From Aldrovandia affinis (taxonomy: Eukaryota > Chordata > Actinopteri > Notacanthiformes > Halosauridae), in the NCBI GenBank assembly GCA_029706075.1, contig JAINUG010000179.1:1200501-1264500 (forward strand): DNA of 64,000 nt, read 5' to 3'. The notes beneath the pieces were generated by a model. It was not told where the DNA came from and did not search any database. It worked only from the letters and a program-made list of their open reading frames with translations. Positions 1-11,240 of this stretch are shown here, piece after piece (within the stretch, counting starts at the first letter, position 1; the number at the start of each line of letters is the position of its first letter). Made by a program: the position numbers and the translations under genes.

Positions 1-2078
1 TTGAATTCGATTTAACTTCATATTTTATAAGGCATGAACAGACTCAAAATGGCCAAACGAATCTATTTCATTACTTTCCAAAACAGCATAAAACATACAT
101 GTGAGGGTGGCAGGTGGCGTTAAAGCAGGGGGAGCACTATATATGATATTGGGAATAAACGAATCTATCTCAGTTTGGGCAGCATGGGGATAGGTCTTTA
201 TTTAGAATGACAGCTAGCAACAGCATGTAACACAATTATGTACAAAATCTATGGATGTAACCATAATAATAATAATTACTGGATGTATCACTTCAGGTGA
301 ACTGGTAGGGAAGTATGAGCATATGTAATTGCTGCACTTCTGATGTAAAGACCTGATTGGTTTCCCCAAAACGCCAAACGCCAGATGGAATGGAATGGAA
401 TGCAGAATTAAAATAGGTGAAATTGTCAGTCAGCGACTAATCCCATACATTTGGGGTTTAAACAGGTGCATAGGTGCACGAGGAGGCTACATTGACAATC
501 GTAACATCATATAAAAGCAGTTTGGAGCGATCTGTGCATTGTACCCATATACAGGAGTCACTATTGGCCACTATATACGATTTAGTCGGGAGATTGTTAT
601 CATAGGATACAGACCTTTTCAGTGTTTACTTACCTACCTTCCGAAATGGTACATATAGGCCTATTTTAGATGTTTCATTGAAACTAATCTTTATTTGACC
701 GTAATACGTCAATCCGTAGCACATTTTTCCTAAAACATTCCTTATTAACTGATCATGCTATAAACACGATTTCTTCACACTTAATAATAAATCGCTTCTT
801 TCGGTGGTATTCAGTTAATCTTGTACAAACTATCCGTTAAAAGTTCCCTCGTATTGCTCTCTAAACAATTTACACCTTGCCAATGCGTAAAAAGCACTTT
901 GCGCAAATAGTCTGTTTTCCAGCTTCCATGAATGACTGCTGTTGGGAAACGTGTCGCTGGTACTGTAACATGTGAGTCGCATTTACGCAACGAGGAATAA
1001 AACGAAAATCGACGCTTTTCACGGTCGTAGAAGCACCTCTGCGTATAAGGGACTTCCCTCTCCGCATCCAGCGTTGGGGAACTGACTCTTCTGCATCCTA
1101 CCTGATTGAAGACGCTCAGTCATTCTGAGACATCGTCAGTTGCGGAACAACAAGATTGGACTATGGGAGATTTTAACTTAGTAATGCAATTTTTGTGTTA
1201 CAACAAACCTCCAGACTCCAACGTTACTGTTCTACAGATTCTGCTCAACATTATGGGTATGAAGTCATTTTCATTTTTAAAATAATTAATCCTCATTTGA
1301 ATAAATAACGAAAAGGGATGGCATGCTTGCGCGATATGATAAGAATGATTTAATTCCTGTATTATTTTTTTAGAAGAACGGATAAAAGAGAAGAGTTCGA
1401 ATTCTTGAAGTGTGTTCCTTGTATTTTATCAAGGAATTTACATTGGGTGACACTATAATTTCATTTTCTTTTAAAGGTATACTTAACATAGATGTATAAT
1501 ATGGACATTAAATGTGCCATTGAACCATTTTTATTTACACGTTTTACCCGAGTGGATAACCGTTTTTATTGGAGTAACTAATGGAGAAGGCTGTTGCAGT
1601 ATGCATTTTCATAATTTGAAGAAGACGGAATGATAGTTACTTCATTTTGTAGTTTTTGTCACTACTAATGCAGTAAAATAAAGTGTCTCATTGCAATAAA
1701 ATTGTAATGAGACAAATGAATATGAACTTAGCACTGATCCAGAAACAAATTGTTGAATGCATTTGTAACAGATTACTTTTAGGTGAATTAATATTTTGTA
1801 GTAATCACACTATTGCAGTAAATGCAGCAAACTAGATAACACATCTTCAGATCTTCCTTCCCTCAATTTATTATTCCTGTATAATTTTATAGAGGAGCTC
1901 TATCGAAAGTTATTATAAAGATACTGTCCAAAAATCATTTGATATGTAAATATGTAAATAATATATGGAAAATAGATGTATAAAATAAAATAGAGGCATG
2001 ATATTCTTTCAAGTGCTTAAGTGTCTTTTTTAGAGAAGGTCAGGTTTGAATTGAATACTGTGGATTGTCTTTATTCAG
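1..2078. other. Intergenic / upstream of the GPCR; no gene recognised
   Basis: AT-rich sequence with no coding region I can support. The only open frame is a 65-codon minus-strand stretch without family resemblance. A first non-coding exon of the downstream receptor could lie here (for instance around 1080-1255, which ends before a GTATG donor-like site), but that is a guess. Confidence 0.4.
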
Positions 2079-2234
2079 GCTGATGTGCAAACTGCTCATT
2101 CCCCACTGGCTGGTGAGAGAGCCCCCGACAAACTGGAAAGCAAAGGAGACATCTTCTTAACTATCCAGTGGGATCATTAAAGTCCCAAGCGAAAGGACCT
2201 GCAGTCTTGGTGTGACGCAGCACACAGACGCAAA
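2079..2234 (+). other. Probable 5'UTR part of the GPCR coding exon
   Basis: A pyrimidine-rich stretch ending in TTTATTCAG at 2070-2078 makes a good 3' splice acceptor about 156 bases before the receptor ATG. Single-coding-exon GPCR genes often have a spliced 5'UTR, so this exon may start at 2079. Inferred from the splice motif only. Confidence 0.4.
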
Positions 2235-3524
2235 ATGAACAGCTCTGTAGATCACCCTGGAGCACGGCTGCAGTTCTTCCCCTCCTTGCCCTACGGGAAT
2301 GGATCGAAGGGAGAGGCGAGGAACTGGAGCGTTGACTTATTGCAGCAGGAGAGTGGCGAGCTGGAGCGACTGCTCTTACTGACAATCCGGGAGCCGGCCA
2401 CCATCGCTCTCACCGTCATGTACGTCCTGTCCTTCGTGGTGGGCTTTGTCGGGAATGTCATGTCCATCAGGGTCCTCATCGGGAGGCGGAGCAAAAGGCT
2501 GGCAGGGGTGAGCGCCACCCGGACCCTGCTGATGAACCTGGCTGTGTGCGACCTGATGGTGGTGTGTGTCTGCATGCCCATCACCCTCGGACACAAGATA
2601 TACTTGGCTTGGGTGTACGGGGACTTCCTCTGCAGGGCGGTGCCCTTCACCCAGGCTGTGTCCGTGTCGGCCAGTGTCCTCAGCCTGACCGTCATCAGCG
2701 TCAACCGATACTACAGCGTCCACAGCCCCTTGAACGCCCGCTCGTTCTTCACCCGGCGGAAGATCCTCTGGACCATCGCGGTGGTTTGGATCCTGTCCTC
2801 GGGCATCTGCTTGCCCCTCGTCTTCATGAACCAGAGGGATGAGATCCGGATCGAGGACCTGCCCTTTGTCTTCCCCATCTGCAGGGAGATCTGGCCCCAG
2901 GCCAGGCTAAAGCAGGCCTACAACATCCTGCTCTTTGTCACCCTCTACTGCATCCCCGTGGCTTTCAACCTGACCATCAGCTTCCTGACCGGGCAGAAGC
3001 TGTGGCGCGCCTCTCGCAACTTCGCCAAGTTCGAAGCCTGTGGCCAGGCCGCCCACTCCTCCCGTCTGAAGGCCCGAAAGAAGATCGCCAAGATGGTAGT
3101 GGCCCTGGTGCTGCTGTTTGCTGCCTCCTGGCTGCCACTATATGTGACCGACATCTGGATCGACCACGAGGCGCACCCCCCGCCTTGGCTCCTGCAGCTG
3201 CGGCCCTTCGCCCAGTGGCTGGGCCTCACCAACTCCAGCCTGAACCCAATTTGCTACTGCTTCATCGGGGACCTGTACCGCTCGGCTAAGGTCATCAGGA
3301 CCAGGTACCGCCAGAGGTTCCTCTCATTCTTTAGGCCATCAGCCTCTAAGAGATCGCAATCCGCCCAAAGCAGAGAGACCTGCTGTGGGCTGGAGGACTG
3401 GTGCTCCCACCACAGCAGGTGTAAGACCGCGGCATCGTCTGTCCAGGCGCTGTCGCTTCATGGTGCCTTAGATCGCGGGGACTCCAGCGGTATGTCTGGC
3501 CACAGCTTGCTTTCTAGCCTGTAA
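2235..3524 (+). CDS. Class A (rhodopsin-like) peptide-type G protein-coupled receptor, intronless coding exon
   Basis: A complete 429-residue seven-helix receptor of the plasma membrane. Visible landmarks: N-glycosylation sites at N2, N22 and N30; TM1 with GN at 73-74; TM2 with LAVCD at 102-106 (Asp 2.50); Cys133 at the start of TM3 and Cys216 in loop 2 for the conserved disulfide; Trp185 in TM4; Pro241 in TM5; SWLP at 298-301 in TM6; NPICY at 337-341 in TM7. A basic helix 8 and a Ser-rich tail with a CysCys pair (383-384, possible palmitoylation) follow. Oddly, the DRY motif reads NRY (157-159) and the usual Cys before the TM6 Trp is Ser. Overall it resembles peptide receptors of the cholecystokinin/orexin/RF-amide side of class A, but I cannot assign ligand or symbol. 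The first in-frame ATG is used; the length is normal. No frame damage is seen. Confidence 0.9.
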   Translation: MNSSVDHPGARLQFFPSLPYGNGSKGEARNWSVDLLQQESGELERLLLLTIREPATIALTVMYVLSFVVGFVGNVMSIRVLIGRRSKRLAGVSATRTLLMNLAVCDLMVVCVCMPITLGHKIYLAWVYGDFLCRAVPFTQAVSVSASVLSLTVISVNRYYSVHSPLNARSFFTRRKILWTIAVVWILSSGICLPLVFMNQRDEIRIEDLPFVFPICREIWPQARLKQAYNILLFVTLYCIPVAFNLTISFLTGQKLWRASRNFAKFEACGQAAHSSRLKARKKIAKMVVALVLLFAASWLPLYVTDIWIDHEAHPPPWLLQLRPFAQWLGLTNSSLNPICYCFIGDLYRSAKVIRTRYRQRFLSFFRPSASKRSQSAQSRETCCGLEDWCSHHSRCKTAASSVQALSLHGALDRGDSSGMSGHSLLSSL

Positions 3525-3528
3525 TTGT

Positions 3529-3553
3529 AATCACCTCTTCAACAGAGGTGATT
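3529..3553 (+). repeat. Perfect 10-bp stem-loop just after the GPCR stop codon
   Basis: AATCACCTCT, a 5-base loop, then AGAGGTGATT form a perfect hairpin beginning five bases after the stop codon at 3522-3524. The 3' arm motif AGAGGTGATT is repeated at about 3653-3662 and nearly so (AGAGGTGACC) at 3556-3565. It would sit in the 3'UTR of the receptor mRNA. Function unknown. Confidence 0.6.
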
Positions 3554-3565
3554 TCAGAGGTGACC

Positions 3566-6500
3566 GCTCTGCATCACCACACTATATCTATCATCAGCAT
3601 CCCAAGAGCGCAGAGCATTTTGCGTTAAACACAATGACCTGTTGTTCAGCACAGAGGTGATTCCACAGACCTTTGCCTTTTGTGGGAGAGGAGAACTGTC
3701 CACAAAAAACCAGCTCAACAGCTGAAGTATGTATAGCATCTTTTGGTATGGAAGGGTGGATTCGTGTTTATTTAAGCAGGTGGACTTTGAAGGCGATTTC
3801 GAGTGGAAACATTCCCGATTAAGGAAAAATATTGTGTGTTTCTAAAAATCTGTTTTTAATTTCAATACAAATCTGTGTGGTGGATAAATTATGTCAAAAA
3901 ACTCAATTTTGTTGGTAAAATTGATCAATAATACTTTATAATGACTGATGGCCAACATGTAGTTTGTGTAGACAATTAAAAAGGTATTTTCGCTGTCATT
4001 CTCATTACATATTATAATGAGTCACTTGTCTGATTTTTAACATAAGAGCTGGCTCTCCACGGACAACTGGCAATCCACTGCAGACATAAAATGAGCTTGA
4101 GAAAAAGAGAGTATACAGGCAGTAATTCTGTTTGTATTAAAACAGCCTGCAATTGTACTGTAGGTTCACTGTGTTACAAATGTAGTGCAAAGGTTATCCC
4201 AGCTTATTAGAGATTTCCTTTGAAATACAACATTTGTTCTCGTATATATGGAGGTGACTGTCCCAATGAAATAGGAACAAATTGTCTAGATTCATTGTGT
4301 TCTGACAGAGACTGCCATTTTAACGTCTGACCAAGGGCAATATACAGCTAATGTAAAATGAATTTGTGTCTGATTAAAAGCAATTGCCCAAGACTTGACA
4401 GAAGGACCCCAGGGGCTGTTGGTGACATGGCCATTTTAAGAGGTTGGAAATCGTATGGATGTGGACTCAAAGTGATCCAGATAGCAAAATTCTCTTCCTG
4501 AGCTAATTCACATAATTCTTAGGTCAGCTGTGGGAATGAACAGGTGTTCTCATCTGTGACTAATTCTCGCATCCTCACCATCTCATTTGGACTTCACATG
4601 TCTTTTTGAAGAACAGAGCTTTGGTGTCCAGGTAGAGAAATGAGAAATTGAAATTTGAGATCCTGCTAAATGGGTACATTTCTTGTCCTCTTTGTGTCTT
4701 CAGTAGGTCACAGGAGGACAATGAAGGCAATGGGAACATTTGCTGCATATTGATATTCAGACATTAATTAAGTGGATATATTTATATATTTTTAAGTTTT
4801 CCTCAGTGTTGAAGATGATGCATATTAAGTGCCAATGTGCTGACTTTTCAAACCACAAGCTACTATAATTTAATATCTATAGAATTTACTTTCACAAAAT
4901 GTGTTGCACAGATCAACTGAATAGCAATCTTCTGCTGTGAACATGGTTATATTTGACATGTAGTGTGTGTGTGTGGGGGGGAGTGACTGGGATTGCACTT
5001 AAATATTTTCCACAGATGAAATCATCTAAATTACCCTGTTTAGAATTTCACATACCTTTCAAATATGTGCGCATAATCACACAGAAAAACGCTAGAATGT
5101 AAAATGGAGTCAGCAACAATGGACTGGACCATCCCTGCACCTTCTTCTCCTGATTAAGCACATCCCTGATTGCCTGTCCCATCAATCAAACAAGCACTCC
5201 TCCACTCAGAACAGGGCCCGAGGAAAAACACTGTGATTGCTGTTCGTGATGAATCTATGCCAAGGTGCATTGATGCTATTCTGGTGGCTTTGGATGTCCT
5301 ATTAAGACACTTTATGTTGATGTTTCCTTTATTTTGGAAGGTACCTGTATATAGCTTGTGTTTTATATTTTATGAAATTATACAGTTGGATAGTCATAGA
5401 AGTGCATCAGTTACGTATGTACCTGCTTCAAGGCTACACATCAGCAGCCTGCCTGTGGTTCAAACCAACAACCAAGTCCATTTTTCTTTTTTCTTTTATT
5501 TTGACAGGCCTAGTTGGGTTGAATGACCAATAAATGCTTAATGCTGATTAATGTTTAATGTCTTAACCACTATGCCAAATTACCAAGCTTTCTCTTTTTC
5601 TTTTTCTTTTCTTTTTTTGCTGAAGGGCATATTTCTTACAATTTTCAATAATTAAATAGCGTGGGAATCTTGCATAGTAACAATTGTATAAAATGCCCAC
5701 TATAAACATATAGTCTTTACGGGGAAACTGAGAGTTCCCATCCTCAAATCAGAGAAGAGTGAACAGTAAGCCTCTTTCTCTCCCTCCCTCCCTCCCTCCC
5801 TCCCTCCCTCCCCGTGTCAGGTTTTTCATTCACGAGACACAACTTCCTCTTCTCTTTCCATCAACAGCTCTATAATTTTTGAACCCAATGCTTAATGATG
5901 CAGACTGTGAAAACCATCTGTTCTCAGAAATTATATTTGGTTGACATTCAATTAATATATCAATAGTATATTATTCATATTCATATGCATGCTCATATGC
6001 CTCACTGATGAATACATATTGTAATCACTGACACGATTCAGAACTGTACAGTATCCGGCCTCTGTGGGTGATGGCAGATTTATTGCCTTGGGATAAATCT
6101 ATTTAGTCGTTCTTTGGGGCAATTTATTCATGGATTTAAAGACAATTTGCAACATTTGTATAGGGTATAGAGCGCACATGAAACCAGCTCACATTGGAAG
6201 ATTCAGATTGTATCAATGTGTCCTATTGTCCTGAAGCCTGTTGCAACCTTTTGAATCCTACACAGTGTAGTGATGTTAACTTGGGTCACATCGGCATACA
6301 CATCCTCAATATTTATTTAGTGGGGACAGCAGCCAGTAGAACACAATTTGTGCAAATAACAGACAAACAACTTTAGAAAAATATGACCTTTATTGATCAA
6401 TTTGAAATAGTATCAAATGATGCTCTCTAATAAAGTCAATTACCAAGGTGCTCATTAATAAATGTACTAAGTAAACACTTTAGATATTAAGGAAACAATA

Positions 6501-8496
6501 TTAAACAAGATAAACTTAAACAATTAATGAAGTGTGGTTATTTGGAGGTCCTGAGACAATACCAACAAGTGGTTAATGTCAAGTGTATCTGACACTAATA
6601 CATTAAAGATAGGGCATTGTTTCTTTAAATATAACACAAGCAAATCAACTTAATAAACATACATTGCAGATCTATACATTAATATTCATTCTGGATGCTA
6701 TGGAAATATGCAGTCCTATTTGATGCCAGTGAAGGATAGCAAAAGTTGAAATACTTGTTGCAGCTCATCAGCTGGGTTGGAGAAGGTGAAACTCGATACA
6801 TAGTCACAGGGTGGAGGTTCACGGGAGACTGATATCCAGTGGTCGGCCTTTGAGCAGGCGTGCAGTTGTAACTTCTCGGAACACACGAGTAAGTTACCCA
6901 TCCGTGGGCTAGTTGCAGGCCTCAACATTATGGATCAGGTCCTGGAGTAGCTGGAAGAGCTGAAAACTTATCCAGGACACACGAGAGAAGTTTCTCCAGG
7001 GGACTTGATGCAGGTGTTTGGCACGCGATTCAGGAGCTTCCTCAGCTGGACACTCAACTGGGTGCTTCTTGTTACCACCGGCGCAGGATCAAATGTGTCT
7101 TCTCAGGGCAGCTCTCACCCTCTGCACTGGATCTGGTGTGTGTCCTGTCAGGAAAGCTCTCACCTTTGACCCTGTGTTGAATGTGTGATTTGTCGTTATA
7201 CCCGGAGATCAAAGAACTGACCTCCACACCAAGAGTTGGGCCATCTGGTGAGCAAATAGTAATCTCCAGCATTGTGCCTGTGTGGGACCTCACACGTACG
7301 TGCTGTGTTTGAGGGTTTACAACCCCCCTCCTTTGATGTTCATCTCTGGGAAATTTCAGGCAACAGCGTGTCATCTGAAGAACCGTTCCTGTTATACTGA
7401 GGTCATAAGGTCTCTGTCTCCAACAGATAACAGTCACAACACAACAGGGCCCTGCATGTGCTACCACAGTCTAAATATATGTTCTATGGTTTAAATTAGA
7501 ACCTTTTCAGCAGTAAGAAATTCCCATACAACATAAATGCGTTTAAAGCATAAGGTTTTATTGACGTGCGGGACTTTACGTCATTTTAAGCGAGGTTGCG
7601 TTTAGGAATTTGGTTATTGGGCTTGTGCCAGTCCAGAGGCGATGTGTGATAGAACATAGAAAGGTTGAGATGAGGAGGCAGTGAGGTGCCAGAAACAGCT
7701 AGCACAAGGGAGCAATGGTACTTGGTACATTTATATATTTTGGGACTCCTTTCAGCTTGGTTGAGGGAAACCTCAGGGCTTGTCTGAAATGTTTTGTTTA
7801 AAAACTCTAAATAACTTCACATTACCTTTCCTAAGGAAGATAAATATTTGTATTTTATATCCAGTTAGCACTCTATGGAGTAGAGAATGGGTCTGTATTC
7901 ATGTAAATGACCTATGAATTGTGAGAGGTGAGATTGGCCTTGCTCATTATTTCAGATGTATTGATACACTTTAGTTCAAGCTCATTTTCTGAGAATCATC
8001 ACTCAGCAGCATTAAATATGTAGGGGAAATACAATTCAATAAGGAAATTATGCTTCCCTTGAATAAGCTCCCATAACTGATACTTTGGTTGTGATTTGCT
8101 TTTCATACTCTATAAACTTCATTTTGCAGCTGTTTATTTACTGAAGTAAAGTACATTGCTCAATAGTACAACAGCAGTGCCCGATCTATAATTTCTGAAC
8201 CTTTGGGCCTTTTTATTGAAAGGGGAATTCCCTGACCACATCACTTCAATAATGGGCCTCCTACTGAAACTGGACCTAGTAACTAGAAACCAGAAACTAG
8301 GTCCTATCATATATTGACTTTCAATGTGGTTTCCCTCTGGACCAAAGTCTGGATGGGTCCAACCGATATAGGCTTTGAGATGCAGCACAGTGATCAGAAC
8401 ATGCATTATAATTGAATCACCCATTCGCCTGATTACCTAGGTACACTGCAGTGTATGCTCTGAAACATTAAGATGGTCTTAACACTCCAATATTCC
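3566..8496. other. GPCR 3' flank / intergenic; no gene recognised
   Basis: AT-rich sequence. Short open frames (up to 131 codons) show no family resemblance and no plausible exon structure. It holds a short (GT)n-G run near 4962-4982 and the (TCCC)n microsatellite listed separately. The first strong AATAAA after the receptor is near 5530; whether the mRNA extends that far is not known. Confidence 0.4.
5780..5813. repeat. (TCCC)n microsatellite
   Basis: About eight perfect tandem TCCC units, seen directly. Confidence 0.9.
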
Positions 8497-8625
8497 CCAG
8501 TGATATCAGGAGATATTTTTTCACAGAGTTGTTAATGCATGGAATAGCTCCCCAGGGCATATAGTAGAAGCAAAGACCCTTGGAATGTTAAAGACAAGGC
8601 TGAACACAGCTCTAGGTGCGCCCAA
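8497..8625 (+). mobile_element. 3'-end fragment of a CR1/Rex1-like LINE
   Basis: The sequence matches by eye the segments at 40463-40650 and, inverted, at 61705-61910 and 62592-62870. The shared core reads 'gatatcaggaagtttttctt...gttgtcaatgc.tggaa.agct..ccaggtca.gtagtagaggcaga', the end of a LINE reverse transcriptase ORF (the intact copy encodes FRKFFFTQRVVNAWNSLP). This copy is short, degraded and without a usable frame. Confidence 0.6.
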
Positions 8626-8676
8626 GTTCATCATCAAACATTCTTATGTTGTTAAGTTAAGTGCCTTGATCTAAGC

Positions 8677-9016
8677 CAGGGGTGTCCAAACTTTTTCCAC
8701 TGAGGGCCAAATACAGAAAAATATATGAAAGGCTGGGCCACTATTGGGGTGCTACGCGAAAATTATTCGTGCGCCCCTCGGATTTTCTGTCGACGGGGGG
8801 GGGGTTCCTGCTACGCGAAGAAAGCTGAGACCAGTTCGTTTATTTCGCGGAGTTTTCAATGCATACGGGTGGCTCCACTAGTGGTGAAACTAAGAATTAC
8901 AACTCAGTCAAGTGCAAGTTTCATGCGCGGGCCATATTCCTTATATTGGAATGCGGCCGCGGGCCAATTAAAAATGGGCCACAGTTGGCCCGCGGGCCGT
9001 AGTTTGGACACCCCTG
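8677..9016. mobile_element. hAT-type MITE with perfect 8-bp target-site duplication
   Basis: A 340-bp element bounded by inverted ends CAGGGGTGTCCAAACT and AGTTTGGACACCCCTG. It is flanked by the identical octamer ATCTAAGC at 8669-8676 and 9017-9024. Terminal CAGGG inverted repeats with 8-bp duplications are the signature of hAT transposons. It encodes no transposase, so it was mobilised in trans. The inner part is GC-rich (GGCCCGCGGGCC near the right end). Confidence 0.93.
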
Positions 9017-9024
9017 ATCTAAGC

Positions 9025-9984
9025 ACATGTTTGAATGCCCCATCAGAAAACCTGCGAAGGCTGCACCCACTAGCAGGTGCTTAGAACTGCTCTGCTCTCT
9101 CAGTAAGAGCTGGAAACGGGAGCGGGAAGCTGGGGGAGAGACAAGGGAGACACAATAAAAACTCTGGCCCACAGACTGAAAACTCCACGACCTGCGTCCT
9201 GCTGTTCTGTTCCCTCTCTAGTTGTGTCACTCGGTGTGTGACACTGCATTACCCTAAACACCATGCCGCATTGCACACAATTCAACTCCCAAATGTCCCT
9301 GGTTCTGTTAGAAATAAGTACACAGAAATAAGTGGTGAATAATGACATATTTCAGTAATCTACAAGTTTGATAAGATTAGATTTTAGAGTAGTTGTTCCT
9401 TTCAGCCACTGAATATTTGTAACACTGGATTTGAACTTAAAATACAGAATACTAATATGAGCTGAAATATGACAAAATAAATGTGGTAAAATTTTCTCTC
9501 AGTATGGGCAATTTCTGAAAGATAATAGTTTATGGTTTCCCAAACACCTAATGATGCATTTAAAAATGCAAATTACTGACTCGTCTGTATAAGGCACTGA
9601 TGATACAAATTTCGATTTGGAAGAGATAAAATTAATGTGGTCTGTCTTCAGAACAAAAAGGCATAAGTGGGTGCTTCTTGGGGCTAATTTAAATAAATAC
9701 ATCCAAATTGTTGTAATTGGTACATTAAATGTGACTTGCACCATAATACTGGCAAATCACAGTTAATTACTCTGCATCACATACTTTATTGAGAAAAAAT
9801 GTTGAGCCAATTTTGTGTCCTTGTTCTTTAAAAAAGAATTGCAGAGAAAAAATGAAAATAAATTCTGTGAGTCAAAAGTGAGTACACACTGATGAACGAG
9901 TTCGCTTTTGGGGGGATATAATTAGTCATTACAGAACACCTTGTCATCGGAATCTAGTAGAAAGCGATGCTCATAAACTACACA
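9025..9984. other. Intergenic; nothing recognised
   Basis: AT-rich sequence with short open frames only (at most about 83 codons); none resembles a known family. Confidence 0.4.
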
Positions 9985-11210
9985 ATGACCCTTCTCTTGT
10001 TCAATACCCGCTGTTACTGGGTTAATCAAGACACCTTGCCAAAATGTCTATTATGTGCCATCCTGAACCCATGGAACGAGGACAACCTGTCCTCCGTTAT
10101 ACTATGAAATGGATGAGCCACTGCAACAATTCTATGAGCAAGCAGAGAAAGACCCTCTCGACCAGCCTCCACATTTGCTTACCTGACAATGGCTCTTCTA
10201 ATCGTCAGTGATGTGCAACTGAATCCAGGGCCAGATTTAAAACTCAGCAGGGGATCTCTGTCAAGTCCTTCTACAATCAGGGCAACCTTTGTTGAGAGGG
10301 CTGTTCATCAAAAGCTACAAACAACTGTTGTGAAGGTTGGATGTAAATAAACATTCAATGTAAATAAACATTCAAACTATGAACCACACGGAAATCCTGT
10401 GGAATCCTCATGCAAAATCTAAGGGTACATTAGGGTCCGTCGACTTAAATTTCAGCGGACATTTGAACATTAGGAGAATTGCTTTGAAATCTGATTAAAT
10501 AGAAAAACCTTTAACTGACTCTAATTTACACTTTTTGTGCCTATCAGAAACCTGGCTAATCAGGGTCACCTGATTCTGCCTTTATAATGCCAGCTTTAGG
10601 AAGGACAGAAAGGTTGGAAGGGGAGGGGGATTACTCATGTATATAAGGAAGGATGTGAAATGCAATCAAATCGAATTAGCTTTCATGATTGTGGGTGTAT
10701 ACAGACCTCCCTCATCAAACAGTACATTTTTATGAATATTTCAAAACAGTCTCAATGAATTAGATACAAGCAAAGAGTGTTTGATCCTTGGGAATTAAAA
10801 AAAATTATTATTGTAAATTTGATTCAGATTTTTTCAATTATACCCTCTATTTCTTTAGATTTACCCTCCCCCATGAACTCGCCACCTGCTTCCATGGGAC
10901 AAGTTAATACCTCCAGGCAATGTTCGCCTCCTCCGAGATGGAACTCACCCAACTATGTTTGCAAGGTTACCCTACCGCTCCTCAGCGAGTTCATGCTGGC
11001 TCTCCCTCCCCCCTCTCCCTGGGGCTCCCGGCCAGGGCCAGATTGGTGCAGCCGGGTTTCAAACTGTGGCTGCAGTGGGAATCTTGCATTCCAGGTGAAT
11101 GCTTTGACCGTTATGCCACCCGAAGCCCATCCTTGGGGATTTTAATCTGGAATGGAGCAACAGCTCTAATAAAAAGAGGCTAAAATAATTTACAAGGCCA
11201 TTTGAATTCA
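9985..11210 (+). mobile_element. Decayed non-LTR retrotransposon fragment: 2A-like motif and AP endonuclease domain, split by a SINE
   Basis: Near 10183-10240 a frame reads MALLIVSDVQLNPGPDL, resembling the 2A-like DVExNPGP motif found at the N terminus of some LINE ORF2 proteins. Further on, broken frames read HLNIRS, LHFLCLSETWL (about 10520-10560), a GRGGGLLMYIRKDVKCNQI segment (10617-10675), VGVYRPP (10692-10712) and ECLILG (10775-10792). After the inserted SINE the frame resumes as DFNLEW (11138-11156) and ends in FIKLIDGPTRIT (about 11204-11240). The order SETWL, YRPP, GDFN is that of an APE-type endonuclease. The reverse transcriptase is absent. Stops and frameshifts make it inactive. 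CR1/L2/Rex1-like clade; exact family not determined. Confidence 0.85.
10793..11128 (-). mobile_element. tRNA-derived SINE inserted in the LINE endonuclease
   Basis: On the minus strand the element starts GGGCTTCGGGTGGCATAACGG (a pol III A box), has a B-box-like GTTTGAAACCC some 50 bases on, and ends in an A/T-rich tail (10794-10815). It is flanked by a 9-bp duplication ATCCTTGGG at 10784-10792 and 11129-11137. The host LINE reads ILG before and DFN after the insertion. The body shares blocks with the SINEs at 19158 and 23133 (GGC.CTGGCCGGGAG, AGGGAGGGGG, TCGGAGGAGG). Confidence 0.88.
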
Positions 11211-11240
11211 TTAAGTTAATTGATGGGCCAACCAGAATAA

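Noticed and set aside
2291..3289. Several 95-137 codon frames on both strands within the GPCR region.
   Set aside because: Shadow frames of the GC-rich receptor exon, which itself shows all family landmarks.
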